Of a stretch of DNA of 8,169 bases, positions 1 through 6,284 are shown in pieces. The first letter of the stretch is position 1. Each line of letters begins with the position of its first letter. The position numbers were made by a program, and so were the translations under genes. Under the pieces are notes generated by a model. The model had not been told where the DNA came from, made no database searches, and was given only the letters and a program-made list of their open reading frames with translations. Source of the DNA: Bdellovibrionales bacterium. Its GTDB lineage: Bacteria > Bdellovibrionota > Bdellovibrionia > Bdellovibrionales > UBA1609. The DNA lies in the NCBI GenBank assembly GCA_020435025.1, contig JAGRAG010000273.1, positions 1 to 8,169 of the forward strand. Direction: 5' to 3'.

Positions 1-707
1 AACTCCCAGTCCACTTTCTCCCCGAATTGAGACTCTTTCCATTTCCAATAGTAAAGATCAGGATGAATGGGCTCAATTAAGCTCCCCATAAGTAATGAAT
101 TTTTCTCGTTTTTTAGCTCTGCTTCACCGAGCTGAAGCAGATAAAGGGTGTGCACTTGCCGATCTCGGTCTTTCCACACTTCTTTTCCCTCTTTAATGTA
201 TTTGACTAAATTTTTCTCACTTCCTTCGCTTGCCGCCGCGCTAACAGCTAGCCGAAAAAAAACCGAATCTATTTTCAAAAGCCATTGTTTTTCTGTGATT
301 AACTCAAAAATCGCTTTGCCATTTTTTAAATAAAGTTGTGAACGCGCATATCCCAGTAATAATTTAAAATTATCCGGTTCAATTTTTAGCCCCGCCTGAA
401 ATAACTCTGCCGCGATATCGGGAGATTTATAGAGGTGAAATTCGCCTTTTTCGTAATACTGCTGGGTTTTATTTTGATAAAAAATCGATCCCATTCTTTT
501 TGCTAATGCAAGATAAGACGATTTATTTTTATTCGACACGGACTCAGCAGCACTGAGTAAAAGTTCAATGGCTTCGACTCGTTTTTTCTTTAAAAAGAGT
601 TCTTCGGCTCTTTCAGAAAGACTCTCATTAGCGTAGACAAAAGACATCAAAAAAAAAGTCGCGATCAATAACGCGACTTTTTTTTCTTTAACATTAAAAA
701 AACTCAT
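1..707 (-). CDS. Secreted TPR-like protein, C-terminus beyond the left edge
   Basis: The visible part is 235 residues, read from an ATG at 707-705; the frame is still open at base 1, so the C-terminus is missing. The N-terminus is a classic Sec signal peptide: lysines at residues 7, 9 and 10, a hydrophobic core at about 11-24, and a likely signal peptidase I site after VYA (residue 26). The mature protein is helical and rich in Lys, Glu and Leu. Two stretches look like tetratricopeptide repeats: residues 28-57, with the spacing A..LF.KKK..EAI.LL..A, and residues 94-122, around AAELFQAGLKIEPDN. A periplasmic protein-interaction role is therefore inferred; no enzyme motif is seen. The start lies 2 bases after the stop of the upstream gene and has no good Shine-Dalgarno sequence, so translational coupling is likely. 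A terminator-like hairpin sits inside the signal-peptide codons. The reading frame is clear; the TPR assignment is moderate. Confidence 0.8.
   Translation of the reverse strand, partial: MSFFNVKEKKVALLIATFFLMSFVYANESLSERAEELFLKKKRVEAIELLLSAAESVSNKNKSSYLALAKRMGSIFYQNKTQQYYEKGEFHLYKSPDIAAELFQAGLKIEPDNFKLLLGYARSQLYLKNGKAIFELITEKQWLLKIDSVFFRLAVSAAASEGSEKNLVKYIKEGKEVWKDRDRQVHTLYLLQLGEAELKNEKNSLLMGSLIEPIHPDLYYWKWKESQFGEKVDWE
650..685 (-). terminator. Perfect terminator-like hairpin inside the signal-peptide codons
   Basis: Bases 650-663 and 672-685 form a perfect 14-bp inverted repeat: an A8 run plus GTCGCG, an 8-base loop, then CGCGAC plus a T8 run. Read on the minus strand it gives a GC stem (GTCGCG/CGCGAC) followed by nine T residues (657-649), the form of an intrinsic terminator. 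It is nearly symmetrical, so it could act in both directions. It lies 25 bases after the stop of the upstream gene but within codons 8-20 of the downstream gene. It may act as an attenuator: transcription would stop here unless ribosomes translating the second gene keep the hairpin open. The structure is seen directly; the attenuation role is inferred. Confidence 0.7.
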
Positions 708-709
708 TT

Positions 710-1288
710 TTATAAATCATTAAATCCGGTCATTACAATAGTGATTTTTCCAAACTGACTGGGAGCAATGGTTTTAATCATTCCAGAAATCGGTACTATA
801 GAAGGATTGATCCAAGCCTCAGACTCTTGATTTTGTTGTTTATCGCGAATTCGTGCATAAATGCAATCAAAAGTTCCAGCGGGAACAGTAACATTAGATT
901 CCTTCATCTCAACGATTTCCATATTGTTTGGATCGGGTAATTGTTGCTCTTGTCCATTTGCAATAATCTTAAGGACACGGCCATCTACTTTGCTGAATAA
1001 AATCTCAATTTTTTGTTGTCCCATAAAACCAAGATCAACATCTTGGTGAACCCAGAACCCTTCGTTGTTTTCTGTTTTCACTTCCATGCGCATTTTGCCT
1101 TGGATAAATCCCATATCTAAACTGTAATCGATGGCTTCACCAATTTTCCAGTCCAGACCAAAAGGGCCGACTTGGGCCATAGTGGCTTGTTGTAGCTCAT
1201 TCACGTTTACCACGTTCATAATAGGGTTAGAAGCAAACGCTGAGATTCCTAATAAAATTACTAAAGATGTGACCATTCCTTTGATCAT
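710..1288 (-). CDS. Small secreted beta-rich protein of unknown function
   Basis: This is a 192-residue protein. The frame stays open upstream to 1345, but the ATG at 1288-1286 is chosen because AGGAGGAG lies just before it and because the protein then begins directly with a signal peptide: K3, a hydrophobic stretch 5-18, and a likely cleavage after AFA (residue 19). The mature part alternates hydrophobic and polar residues as in beta-strands. It has a VTVPAGTFDCIYA segment (133-145) and an EAWINPSIVPISGMIKT segment (157-173). This arrangement of 'valine-proline-alanine-glycine-threonine-phenylalanine' followed by a tryptophan and 'VP-x-G-x-(I/V)K' recalls conserved periplasmic proteins such as DUF3108-like ones, but I cannot assign a family firmly. 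There is one cysteine (C142) and no lipobox. It is the first gene of a two-gene operon with the TPR-like gene 2 bases downstream. A periplasmic location is inferred. Confidence 0.85.
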   Translation of the reverse strand: MIKGMVTSLVILLGISAFASNPIMNVVNVNELQQATMAQVGPFGLDWKIGEAIDYSLDMGFIQGKMRMEVKTENNEGFWVHQDVDLGFMGQQKIEILFSKVDGRVLKIIANGQEQQLPDPNNMEIVEMKESNVTVPAGTFDCIYARIRDKQQNQESEAWINPSIVPISGMIKTIAPSQFGKITIVMTGFNDL

Positions 1289-1290
1289 TT

Positions 1291-1298
1291 CTCCTCCT
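1291..1298 (-). promoter_or_regulatory. Strong ribosome binding site (AGGAGGAG)
   Basis: On the minus strand AGGAGGAG ends 2 bases before the ATG at 1288, with the AGGAGG core 4 bases away. This decides the start over the upstream in-frame start at 1345, which has no such site and would put 19 non-signal-like residues before the signal peptide. Confidence 0.75.
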
Positions 1299-1330
1299 TG
1301 GTTTCTTAATGAAATAATGGTTTCACCATC

Positions 1331-1358
1331 TTTGTAAGACAGCAAGCAACTCGGCCAA
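1331..1358 (-). promoter_or_regulatory. Weak candidate promoter for the two-gene operon
   Basis: On the minus strand TTGGCC (1358-1353) and TACAAA (1336-1331) are separated by 16 bases. Each matches four of six bases of the -35 and -10 consensus. Transcription would begin near 1324, about 36 bases upstream of the ATG. The match is poor and chance is quite possible in AT-rich DNA. Confidence 0.2.
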
Positions 1359-1417
1359 TGACTGGCTGCGGAAACAAGGATCTAGACGAATGTCTAAATA
1401 AGAATATTTCCGGGCAT

Positions 1418-1435
1418 CGTCCTTAAACGAGGACG
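1418..1435 (-). terminator. Hairpin just after the propeller gene, possible terminator
   Basis: CGTCCT (1418-1423) and AGGACG (1430-1435) form a 6-bp stem with a 6-base loop, immediately after the stop codon of the propeller lipoprotein gene. No T-run follows on the minus strand, so it is not a standard intrinsic terminator. A second 7-bp inverted repeat, CTAGACG (1382-1388) and CGTCTAG (1434-1440), encloses it, so the region could fold in more than one way. Confidence 0.3.
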
Positions 1436-1436
1436 T

Positions 1437-3023
1437 CTAGTGCTCGTACCATGTTCTCATAATAAAAATGTCGTTGGAATTAGATGCTGTCCCATTGAAA
1501 CCAGTAACAATTATTTTTCCCATTGGGTCAAATTGCATTCCCCTCGAACTAACACTTGTTCCTCCTGAAATTGTCGTAAACTCTACCCCAGAAGTTCCAA
1601 ATGAACTATCTAACGTGCCGTCATTTAAAAGTCGGATAAGAGCCACGGCGGGGTCCGTACCGTTATTTGAAGACAACAGCACTAGAATGCGACCAGATTC
1701 ATCTACCATAATGCCGGTTGAGCCATCTACCTTGTCGGCACCATTTCCCGAATCCCACTGAAAAACTCCTCCTGTTCCAAATGTTGGATCAATGGCTCCA
1801 TCTGATTTTTCAAATCGAATCACATAGGCGTCCATATCAACTCCGTTATTGACTCGCCCTAACAGATAAAGTTGTCCATCATATTCAATTAGATCATCAG
1901 CAAAATCTGCTGCAGTGGTGTTGACATCAAAAGTTTTTGTTCCTCCCGTTCCAAATCCTGGATCATATGCTCCGGTGTTATCAAGCTTAATGACATAACT
2001 TACCTGCTGAGTGGTTCCGTCAACAAATACATGACCTGCAAAATAGATATTGTCACTGCTATCAACATGAACACTTAAGGCCTGAGCATTGGTTCCAAGA
2101 CCCAGCACATCAATTTGTCTAATCCCTGTTATGTTAAAGTTAGTGTCTAAGACTCCGGCTGGCGTTAGTCTGCCAACAACAACTGTATTGGTCGTATCAT
2201 CGATAAAACCAACAAAAACAATATTGCCTAAACTATCAAAGGCTATTTCTCTAACTTCTTCTGCTACTCCTCCAGGAGACTCTGCATGGATAAATACGCC
2301 CGCCGTTCCAAACGTAGGATCTAAAGCTCCGTCTGGAGTTAAACGCAAAATACAAAAATCTCCACTGGTACCAGGCATCTGACATTTGCCGCCGATCACG
2401 AGACGACCCTGACTATCTAGTAAAAAACTTCTTGATACTTCCGTTCGTCCACTGTTGTCATATTGAAACACTCCACCCGTAGCAAAAGTTGTATCCAAAA
2501 TTCCACTTGAACTATATTTCGAAACTAAAATATCGTTTTGGTTTACCGGTCCCATATAAGAGTGACTAAGAACGTAGTAGTAACCTTGGGAATCAACCAA
2601 CACGTCTTTTCCTTGTTCGTCACTTGTTAGGTTCGGTTGCCAGCTCAAAAATCCTTCTGTACCAAATGTTTTATCTAAAACTCCTGCTTGAAATACTTCA
2701 AATGTCAGAGTTTCTGTCTGCCCCTCAGAATCTGAGACAAGGACTTTGCCGACCTCGGGAGCACCTGGCGCTGTAAACACCCCGGAACTACTTACCGAAC
2801 CCGCACCACTCAACACAGAGAAAGTATAGGGTGCCTTTCCGCCCATTACTGTAATCGATTCGCTTCCATTCGGCGGAACAAATTTTTGGTACGTTATGTT
2901 GAGTGCTCCAATGCTGCTATCTCCGAAAACTCCCCGAAGTCGATTGTCCGAAGTGCAGCCAAAAATTAAAAAGCCCAAGCAAATCAAACTTAAATTTAAG
3001 AATCTCCATAAATTTAATTTCAC
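1437..3023 (-). CDS. Lipoprotein with Ig-like domain and seven delta-60 repeats (beta-propeller)
   Basis: This is a 528-residue protein starting at GTG (3023-3021), with AAGGTG 5 bases upstream. The signal peptide has K2 and R7, a hydrophobic core at 8-21, and a lipobox ending IFGC, so C23 is the likely lipidated residue. Residues about 40-112 form an Ig-like segment with GGKAPYTFSV and SSGVFTAPG, a pattern common in bacterial surface proteins. From residue 114 to the end there are seven copies of a motif like G-x-L-D-x-T-F-G-T-x-G-V, beginning at 114, 174, 232, 290, 351, 409 and 469. The spacing is 58-61 residues. This matches the delta-60 repeat (TIGR02608, DUF5122 beta-propeller) and suggests a seven-bladed propeller. 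No catalytic residues are recognisable. It is probably an envelope or surface scaffold or binding protein. It is divergent from the beta-helix lipoprotein gene across a 400-base gap. Which membrane leaflet it occupies is unknown. Confidence 0.9.
   Translation of the reverse strand: MKLNLWRFLNLSLICLGFLIFGCTSDNRLRGVFGDSSIGALNITYQKFVPPNGSESITVMGGKAPYTFSVLSGAGSVSSSGVFTAPGAPEVGKVLVSDSEGQTETLTFEVFQAGVLDKTFGTEGFLSWQPNLTSDEQGKDVLVDSQGYYYVLSHSYMGPVNQNDILVSKYSSSGILDTTFATGGVFQYDNSGRTEVSRSFLLDSQGRLVIGGKCQMPGTSGDFCILRLTPDGALDPTFGTAGVFIHAESPGGVAEEVREIAFDSLGNIVFVGFIDDTTNTVVVGRLTPAGVLDTNFNITGIRQIDVLGLGTNAQALSVHVDSSDNIYFAGHVFVDGTTQQVSYVIKLDNTGAYDPGFGTGGTKTFDVNTTAADFADDLIEYDGQLYLLGRVNNGVDMDAYVIRFEKSDGAIDPTFGTGGVFQWDSGNGADKVDGSTGIMVDESGRILVLLSSNNGTDPAVALIRLLNDGTLDSSFGTSGVEFTTISGGTSVSSRGMQFDPMGKIIVTGFNGTASNSNDIFIMRTWYEH
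1605..2684 (-). repeat. Seven delta-60 motif starts within the propeller gene
   Basis: The coding DNA repeats about every 175-183 bases, at the codons for the GxLDxTFG motif near 2684, 2504, 2330, 2156, 1973, 1799 and 1619. On the plus strand several copies share a recognisable GTTCCAAAT...GGATC core. The copies have diverged, so recent duplication is unlikely. The second (ILDTTFATGG) and fourth (VLDTNFNITG) copies are the most degenerate at the FGT position. Confidence 0.85.
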
Positions 3024-3052
3024 AAACGCACCTTATTTGAGACGTATCGGCA

Positions 3053-3081
3053 AATATACAGCTAGGCGTAAGTCCGTTTAA
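3053..3081 (-). promoter_or_regulatory. Candidate promoter of the propeller lipoprotein gene
   Basis: On the minus strand TTAAAC (3081-3076) and TATATT (3058-3053) are separated by exactly 17 bases. The -10 matches five of six consensus bases; the -35 is weaker. Transcription would start near 3046, leaving a leader of about 22 bases, which fits the AAGGTG ribosome binding site. Confidence 0.4.
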
Positions 3082-3165
3082 TCTATTTATATGGATTTTA
3101 ACATCTCTCTTTTTTCAGCAGCTTATCTCTGCCATTTTTATAAAACGGTGGTCTTCCCTTCGCGT

Positions 3166-3280
3166 CCATGTTCTTTAAGAATAAAAAACTGTATAGAATA
3201 TTTTAGTGATCACTTTTTCTACAACATTTAGCTTTCTGAGTCTTTTTAAGCGTTTGCTCTCTTCTTAAAATAGAACATGG
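3166..3280. repeat. Long imperfect inverted repeat in the divergent intergenic region
   Basis: CCATGTTCT plus TTAAGAA (3166-3181) pairs with TTCTTAA plus AGAACATGG (3262-3280): 16 base pairs with one 3-base bulge (AAT, 3269-3271). Inside, AAAAACT (3184-3190) can pair with AGT-C-TTTTT (3239-3247), and TGTA..GAA (3190-3198) with TTCTACA (3217-3223). The whole 115 bases could fold as a long interrupted hairpin. It might be a small structured RNA, a degenerate miniature transposable element or a regulatory structure. No flanking target-site duplication was recognised. Confidence 0.5.
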
Positions 3281-3295
3281 CATTTTTTGATCACT
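3193..3295. promoter_or_regulatory. Two TGATCACT motifs, possible operator pair
   Basis: AGTGATCACT (3205-3214) is a perfect 10-bp palindrome. A second TGATCACT lies at 3288-3295, 81 bases on. Each is preceded by ATAGAA (3193-3198 and 3270-3275) and a T-rich stretch, so the similarity extends beyond the 8-base core. A dimeric regulator acting on both divergent genes is possible; no regulator gene is present in the window. Confidence 0.3.
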
Positions 3296-3384
3296 CGTTG
3301 CATCGTATCAGCATGAAACACCTTTAGTACTTAAAATGACTACACTTTTTATGCTCCTTATTTTTGTTTTTGGCTAGCTTTTTG

Positions 3385-3415
3385 AATGTAATTTCAAAAG
3401 TACATTTTAAGGGGG
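3385..3415 (+). promoter_or_regulatory. Ribosome binding site with a hairpin just upstream
   Basis: AAGGGGG (3409-3415) lies 8 bases before the GTG at 3424 and decides that start. Directly before it, AATGTA (3385-3390) and TACATT (3401-3406) form a 6-bp stem with a 10-base loop ending two bases before the binding site. The hairpin is AT-rich and may have little effect; control of translation is only a possibility. Confidence 0.5.
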
Positions 3416-3423
3416 CAGGGATA

Positions 3424-6201
3424 GTGAACGTATTCAGAAAAATTTTATGCATTTTAAAAATGAGCGCCCCGCTACCCATCTCTCTCATCCTCCTAATATT
3501 TATTTCCGGCTGTTCAAAAATGGGTGCCGCCATTCCTGAATCCGAGTCTCTTAATTCACAAATTGCCGCGAGTAAAATTACTGCCAACTGTGGCGATGCA
3601 ATGGAGTCAGCTTGGTACCAATGTCGACCGACTATGGATAAGCAGTATGATGTGACCGATGTATATGCGGAAATAAGAAGTTCAAATACCTGCTCCTTCC
3701 TACTAGTAAAAAATGGAGCCGATAATCAGGGGACTCCACAAGCACGGGTTCAAGGTACACCCTCGATTTCCGATGTCGGTGAATGCGTGGTTTCTTTTAG
3801 GTTGAGACGATACAGAGACCATGCCGAAGTTTTTAAAATTTGGCAAAAAATCAATGTGCAGGCCGCCGGAGGATCCGATGGCGGAGGGGTTGTTGATGGT
3901 GGCAATAACGACGGAGGCGGTACTGACAATGGAGAAGGAGCACCTGATCCTCTACCGAGCCCCGAACCAAAAGACTATGCCTTTTATCGCTCCATGGGCT
4001 TTGTAAATGTAACAGAGTTTGGAGCCACACCCGACGATGGAAAACTAGACACTCAAGCCATTCAAAATGCTGTTAACTACGCTTTTGAAAATAGCTTGGT
4101 CGTATATTTTCCATCTGGAGAATTTCTCGTTGATAAAACTATCTATATGCGACAAAAAGATAAAAACGTCACTTCCGACTACAACCGCACTCGCGTAGGT
4201 CATTTTTTAATTGGTTCCTACCAAGGGGCGCGACCCGTGATTCGGCTGAAGGATGGTGTCTTTAATAGCTGTACTGGAAATTGTGTGACTTCGCCTTCGA
4301 TTTCTATGCCAGGAACAAAAATTTGTAAGGTCACAACTCCTACGGCCATCCAAGCCGTCTTTCATTTCTATAGAGATCACCACGGCTGTACAAAAGAGAC
4401 TCAGGGACCTGAATTTAACAATGGGGCCGACCATTGGAATGCCGTTGTTCGAAATATTGACTTCGATTTGGGAAAAAACAATTCCAGTGCCGCTGCTATT
4501 CGTATGCTTGCAGCAGAGGGGTCGACCATTCAAGAAGTTAAGATAATGGCTCACGGAGCCTTTTCTGGAATTTATAGGTTTCCCTCAAGTGGTGGTAGTA
4601 TTAATAACCTCGAAGTCATCGGTGGCAAACACGGAATATTTGCTGACAATGGGCGTGGGGGCGTTTCCTTGCTAAACAACATCACTCTGTCCGAGCAGAC
4701 TTCTACTCCCTTGCTAATAAATACAATTTACCCTACTACAATAGTCGGCTTAAAGGCGACTCTCAACAATGTTTCTCTTTTAGATCGTTCGAACAACTAT
4801 ATACATATAACCAAAAACCATATCGCACTTATCGATGGTCAAATCGAGTTTGCAAACAACTCCAACAATAGACCGGTGATTCAAAACGACTTCAGATCTA
4901 TTTATCTAAAAAATGTTTTTGTTAAGGGCGCTTCAACAATTGTTAATAGCACGTCAAATAACAAAAAGCTGCTTGCCTCGAATTCATCAACTTGGACGAG
5001 AGTGAATGAATATAGTTACGCGGGAACATTTAAAGACATTTCCCAATTTGGCGAGTTCGGAAAGCTTGTTAACGGGGCTAAAACTGATAGTGATTATTTT
5101 TTAATAAATACCTCTAACAAAGGGCTTACCACAAGTAATGTCACGCTCTCGCAAACGGTTGCCTCCCCACCAGAGGATCTTATTTCTAAACACCAATGGA
5201 CAGATCAACTCTGTAATCTTGAGGACAGCCAATTTATTGATGTAAGAGACTACGGTGCGACTCCAGACGACAACAAAGACGATTCTCAAGCCATTCAAGA
5301 CGCCATCGACAACGCACCAAGCTTTGGGAATAAGGTCTATTTACCCAAAGGAACCTATAAGATCTCAAGGACTCTACAATTAAAATATAATACTCAACTC
5401 TGTGGAGCTTCGCGCTTTAACACCATCCTGAGTACAGATGGGTGGACTCCTTCTTCAAATACTCCCGTAATCCAATCCAACGGATCTGCTGGCGCCCGAT
5501 CCACCATCTCTGAATTTAAAATCGAGTTATTCAATCAAAGAATTTATGCCTTAAGATGGATCTCAGGTAGAGATTCCATCGTGAAAGATGTCTGGGTTTT
5601 CACAATGAATGCGTGGACGAACAGCGACACTATAGGAAGACAACGGATGATTATCACTGAAACAGGTGGCGGAAAATGGTATAACATTTTGGGACAAGTT
5701 GGCGGAAAACCTCAAGAGCACTCGCAAACTCGACACTTTCTCGTAGACGGCACTTCGGAGCCCTTAACTTTTTATTATTTCCACAATCAATATATCACTC
5801 CAGTAAGAGCGCCGATGAGTGAAATCAGAAATTCATCGAATGTGACTATTTTTGCTGGAAAAAATGAGATTGCATTAGATATCAAACTGGCACCCGATAG
5901 CAGCGGTAAAATTGCTCTTCCAAAGGGAACGTGGCCGATTGTGATGGGGATTTACAACTCAGACAATATTAATATTTTTGGAACAGAAGGACTCGCGCAA
6001 GTAGATGCCAATCGTGCATGGTTTGAACTAGAAAATGTTACAAATACTACTATCGTCAATGTCGGGCGTAGAAATCGTACCACTGGAGGGGCTTATCATT
6101 ATGCCCCAGAAGAATGGTCTTTTGTTAAAGAAACTAAAAATGGCGTGACTCGATCGATCAATGCCAAGGGCTTTATGGGGCTGTTTAAAAGGGACGATTG
6201 A
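3424..6201 (+). CDS. Lipoprotein with two tandem pectate-lyase-superfamily beta-helix domains
   Basis: This is a 925-residue protein from GTG at 3424, chosen for its AAGGGGG site and because it supplies R5 and K6 before the hydrophobic segment; the frame is open further upstream to a TTG at 3364. The lipobox FISGC gives lipidated C30. Residues 31-145 form an unrecognised domain with cysteines at 56, 67, 90 and 121, followed by a Gly/Asp-rich linker (149-183). Two copies of the Pectate_lyase_3 entry motif follow: VTEFGATPDDGKLDTQAIQ (from about 196) and VRDYGATPDDNKDDSQAIQ (from about 606). After them come beta-helix-like stretches rich in Asn, Ile and Val. The roughly 410-residue spacing of two beta-helices resembles GH55 exo-beta-1,3-glucanases, but catalytic residues cannot be assigned. 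The second domain contains ITETGGGKWY (744-753) and a SEPLTFYYF segment (778-786). A polysaccharide-acting or polysaccharide-binding envelope protein is inferred; a tailspike-like role is an alternative. Confidence 0.85.
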   Translation: MNVFRKILCILKMSAPLPISLILLIFISGCSKMGAAIPESESLNSQIAASKITANCGDAMESAWYQCRPTMDKQYDVTDVYAEIRSSNTCSFLLVKNGADNQGTPQARVQGTPSISDVGECVVSFRLRRYRDHAEVFKIWQKINVQAAGGSDGGGVVDGGNNDGGGTDNGEGAPDPLPSPEPKDYAFYRSMGFVNVTEFGATPDDGKLDTQAIQNAVNYAFENSLVVYFPSGEFLVDKTIYMRQKDKNVTSDYNRTRVGHFLIGSYQGARPVIRLKDGVFNSCTGNCVTSPSISMPGTKICKVTTPTAIQAVFHFYRDHHGCTKETQGPEFNNGADHWNAVVRNIDFDLGKNNSSAAAIRMLAAEGSTIQEVKIMAHGAFSGIYRFPSSGGSINNLEVIGGKHGIFADNGRGGVSLLNNITLSEQTSTPLLINTIYPTTIVGLKATLNNVSLLDRSNNYIHITKNHIALIDGQIEFANNSNNRPVIQNDFRSIYLKNVFVKGASTIVNSTSNNKKLLASNSSTWTRVNEYSYAGTFKDISQFGEFGKLVNGAKTDSDYFLINTSNKGLTTSNVTLSQTVASPPEDLISKHQWTDQLCNLEDSQFIDVRDYGATPDDNKDDSQAIQDAIDNAPSFGNKVYLPKGTYKISRTLQLKYNTQLCGASRFNTILSTDGWTPSSNTPVIQSNGSAGARSTISEFKIELFNQRIYALRWISGRDSIVKDVWVFTMNAWTNSDTIGRQRMIITETGGGKWYNILGQVGGKPQEHSQTRHFLVDGTSEPLTFYYFHNQYITPVRAPMSEIRNSSNVTIFAGKNEIALDIKLAPDSSGKIALPKGTWPIVMGIYNSDNINIFGTEGLAQVDANRAWFELENVTNTTIVNVGRRNRTTGGAYHYAPEEWSFVKETKNGVTRSINAKGFMGLFKRDD

Positions 6202-6210
6202 TTAGCGGAG

Positions 6211-6227
6211 TTGGATAAAATATCCAA
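6211..6227. terminator. Hairpin between convergent genes, weak terminator candidate
   Basis: TTGGATA (6211-6217) and TATCCAA (6221-6227) form a perfect 7-bp stem with a 3-base loop, 9 bases after the stop of the beta-helix gene and in the 83-base gap before the end of ftsK. It is AT-rich and followed by no T-run on either strand, so efficient intrinsic termination is doubtful. It is the only clear stem in this gap. Confidence 0.3.
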
Positions 6228-6284
6228 GAAGTCTAAGTAAATTTGCTTTGTGATGTTTCTCAAAGGACAGGTCCAAAGATAAAC

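Larger units (their letters stand above)
3024..3423. other. Divergent intergenic region of 400 bases, AT-rich
   Basis: This gap separates the GTG starts of two divergent lipoprotein genes. It is visibly more AT-rich than its neighbours. It holds a reasonable promoter for the minus-strand gene, a long imperfect inverted repeat (3166-3280), two TGATCACT motifs and a hairpin before the plus-strand ribosome binding site. I could not find a convincing -35/-10 pair for the plus-strand gene. No protein gene is supported: the longest minus-strand frames here are 23 and 26 codons and lack ribosome binding sites. Confidence 0.7.

Noticed and set aside
1289..1345. Upstream extension of the small secreted protein to an earlier start at 1345
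   Set aside because: It would place 19 polar residues before a good signal peptide, and a strong AGGAGGAG site directly precedes the ATG at 1288.
1382..1440. CTAGACG/CGTCTAG inverted repeat as ends of a mobile element
   Set aside because: The arms are only 7 bp and the 59-base span contains no gene or target duplication; it is better seen as part of post-gene secondary structure.
1468..2382. Plus-strand frames of about 97 codons opposite the propeller gene
   Set aside because: They mirror the repeated codons of the delta-60 protein and have no start signals; the minus-strand protein explains the sequence.
3098..3283. Two tiny minus-strand frames (26 codons from 3283, 23 codons from 3169) in the intergenic region, lying in one frame separated by a stop
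   Set aside because: They are short and Lys/Arg-rich, with no ribosome binding site and no recognised similarity. A decayed gene cannot be excluded but is not supported.
3364..3423. TTG start at 3364 for the beta-helix lipoprotein
   Set aside because: No ribosome binding site is seen, and the GTG at 3424 has AAGGGGG at good spacing and gives a standard lipoprotein signal peptide.
3324..3587. Minus-strand 87-codon frame overlapping the start of the beta-helix gene
   Set aside because: It is antisense to the lipoprotein signal peptide and linked to no ribosome binding site; there is no recognisable protein.
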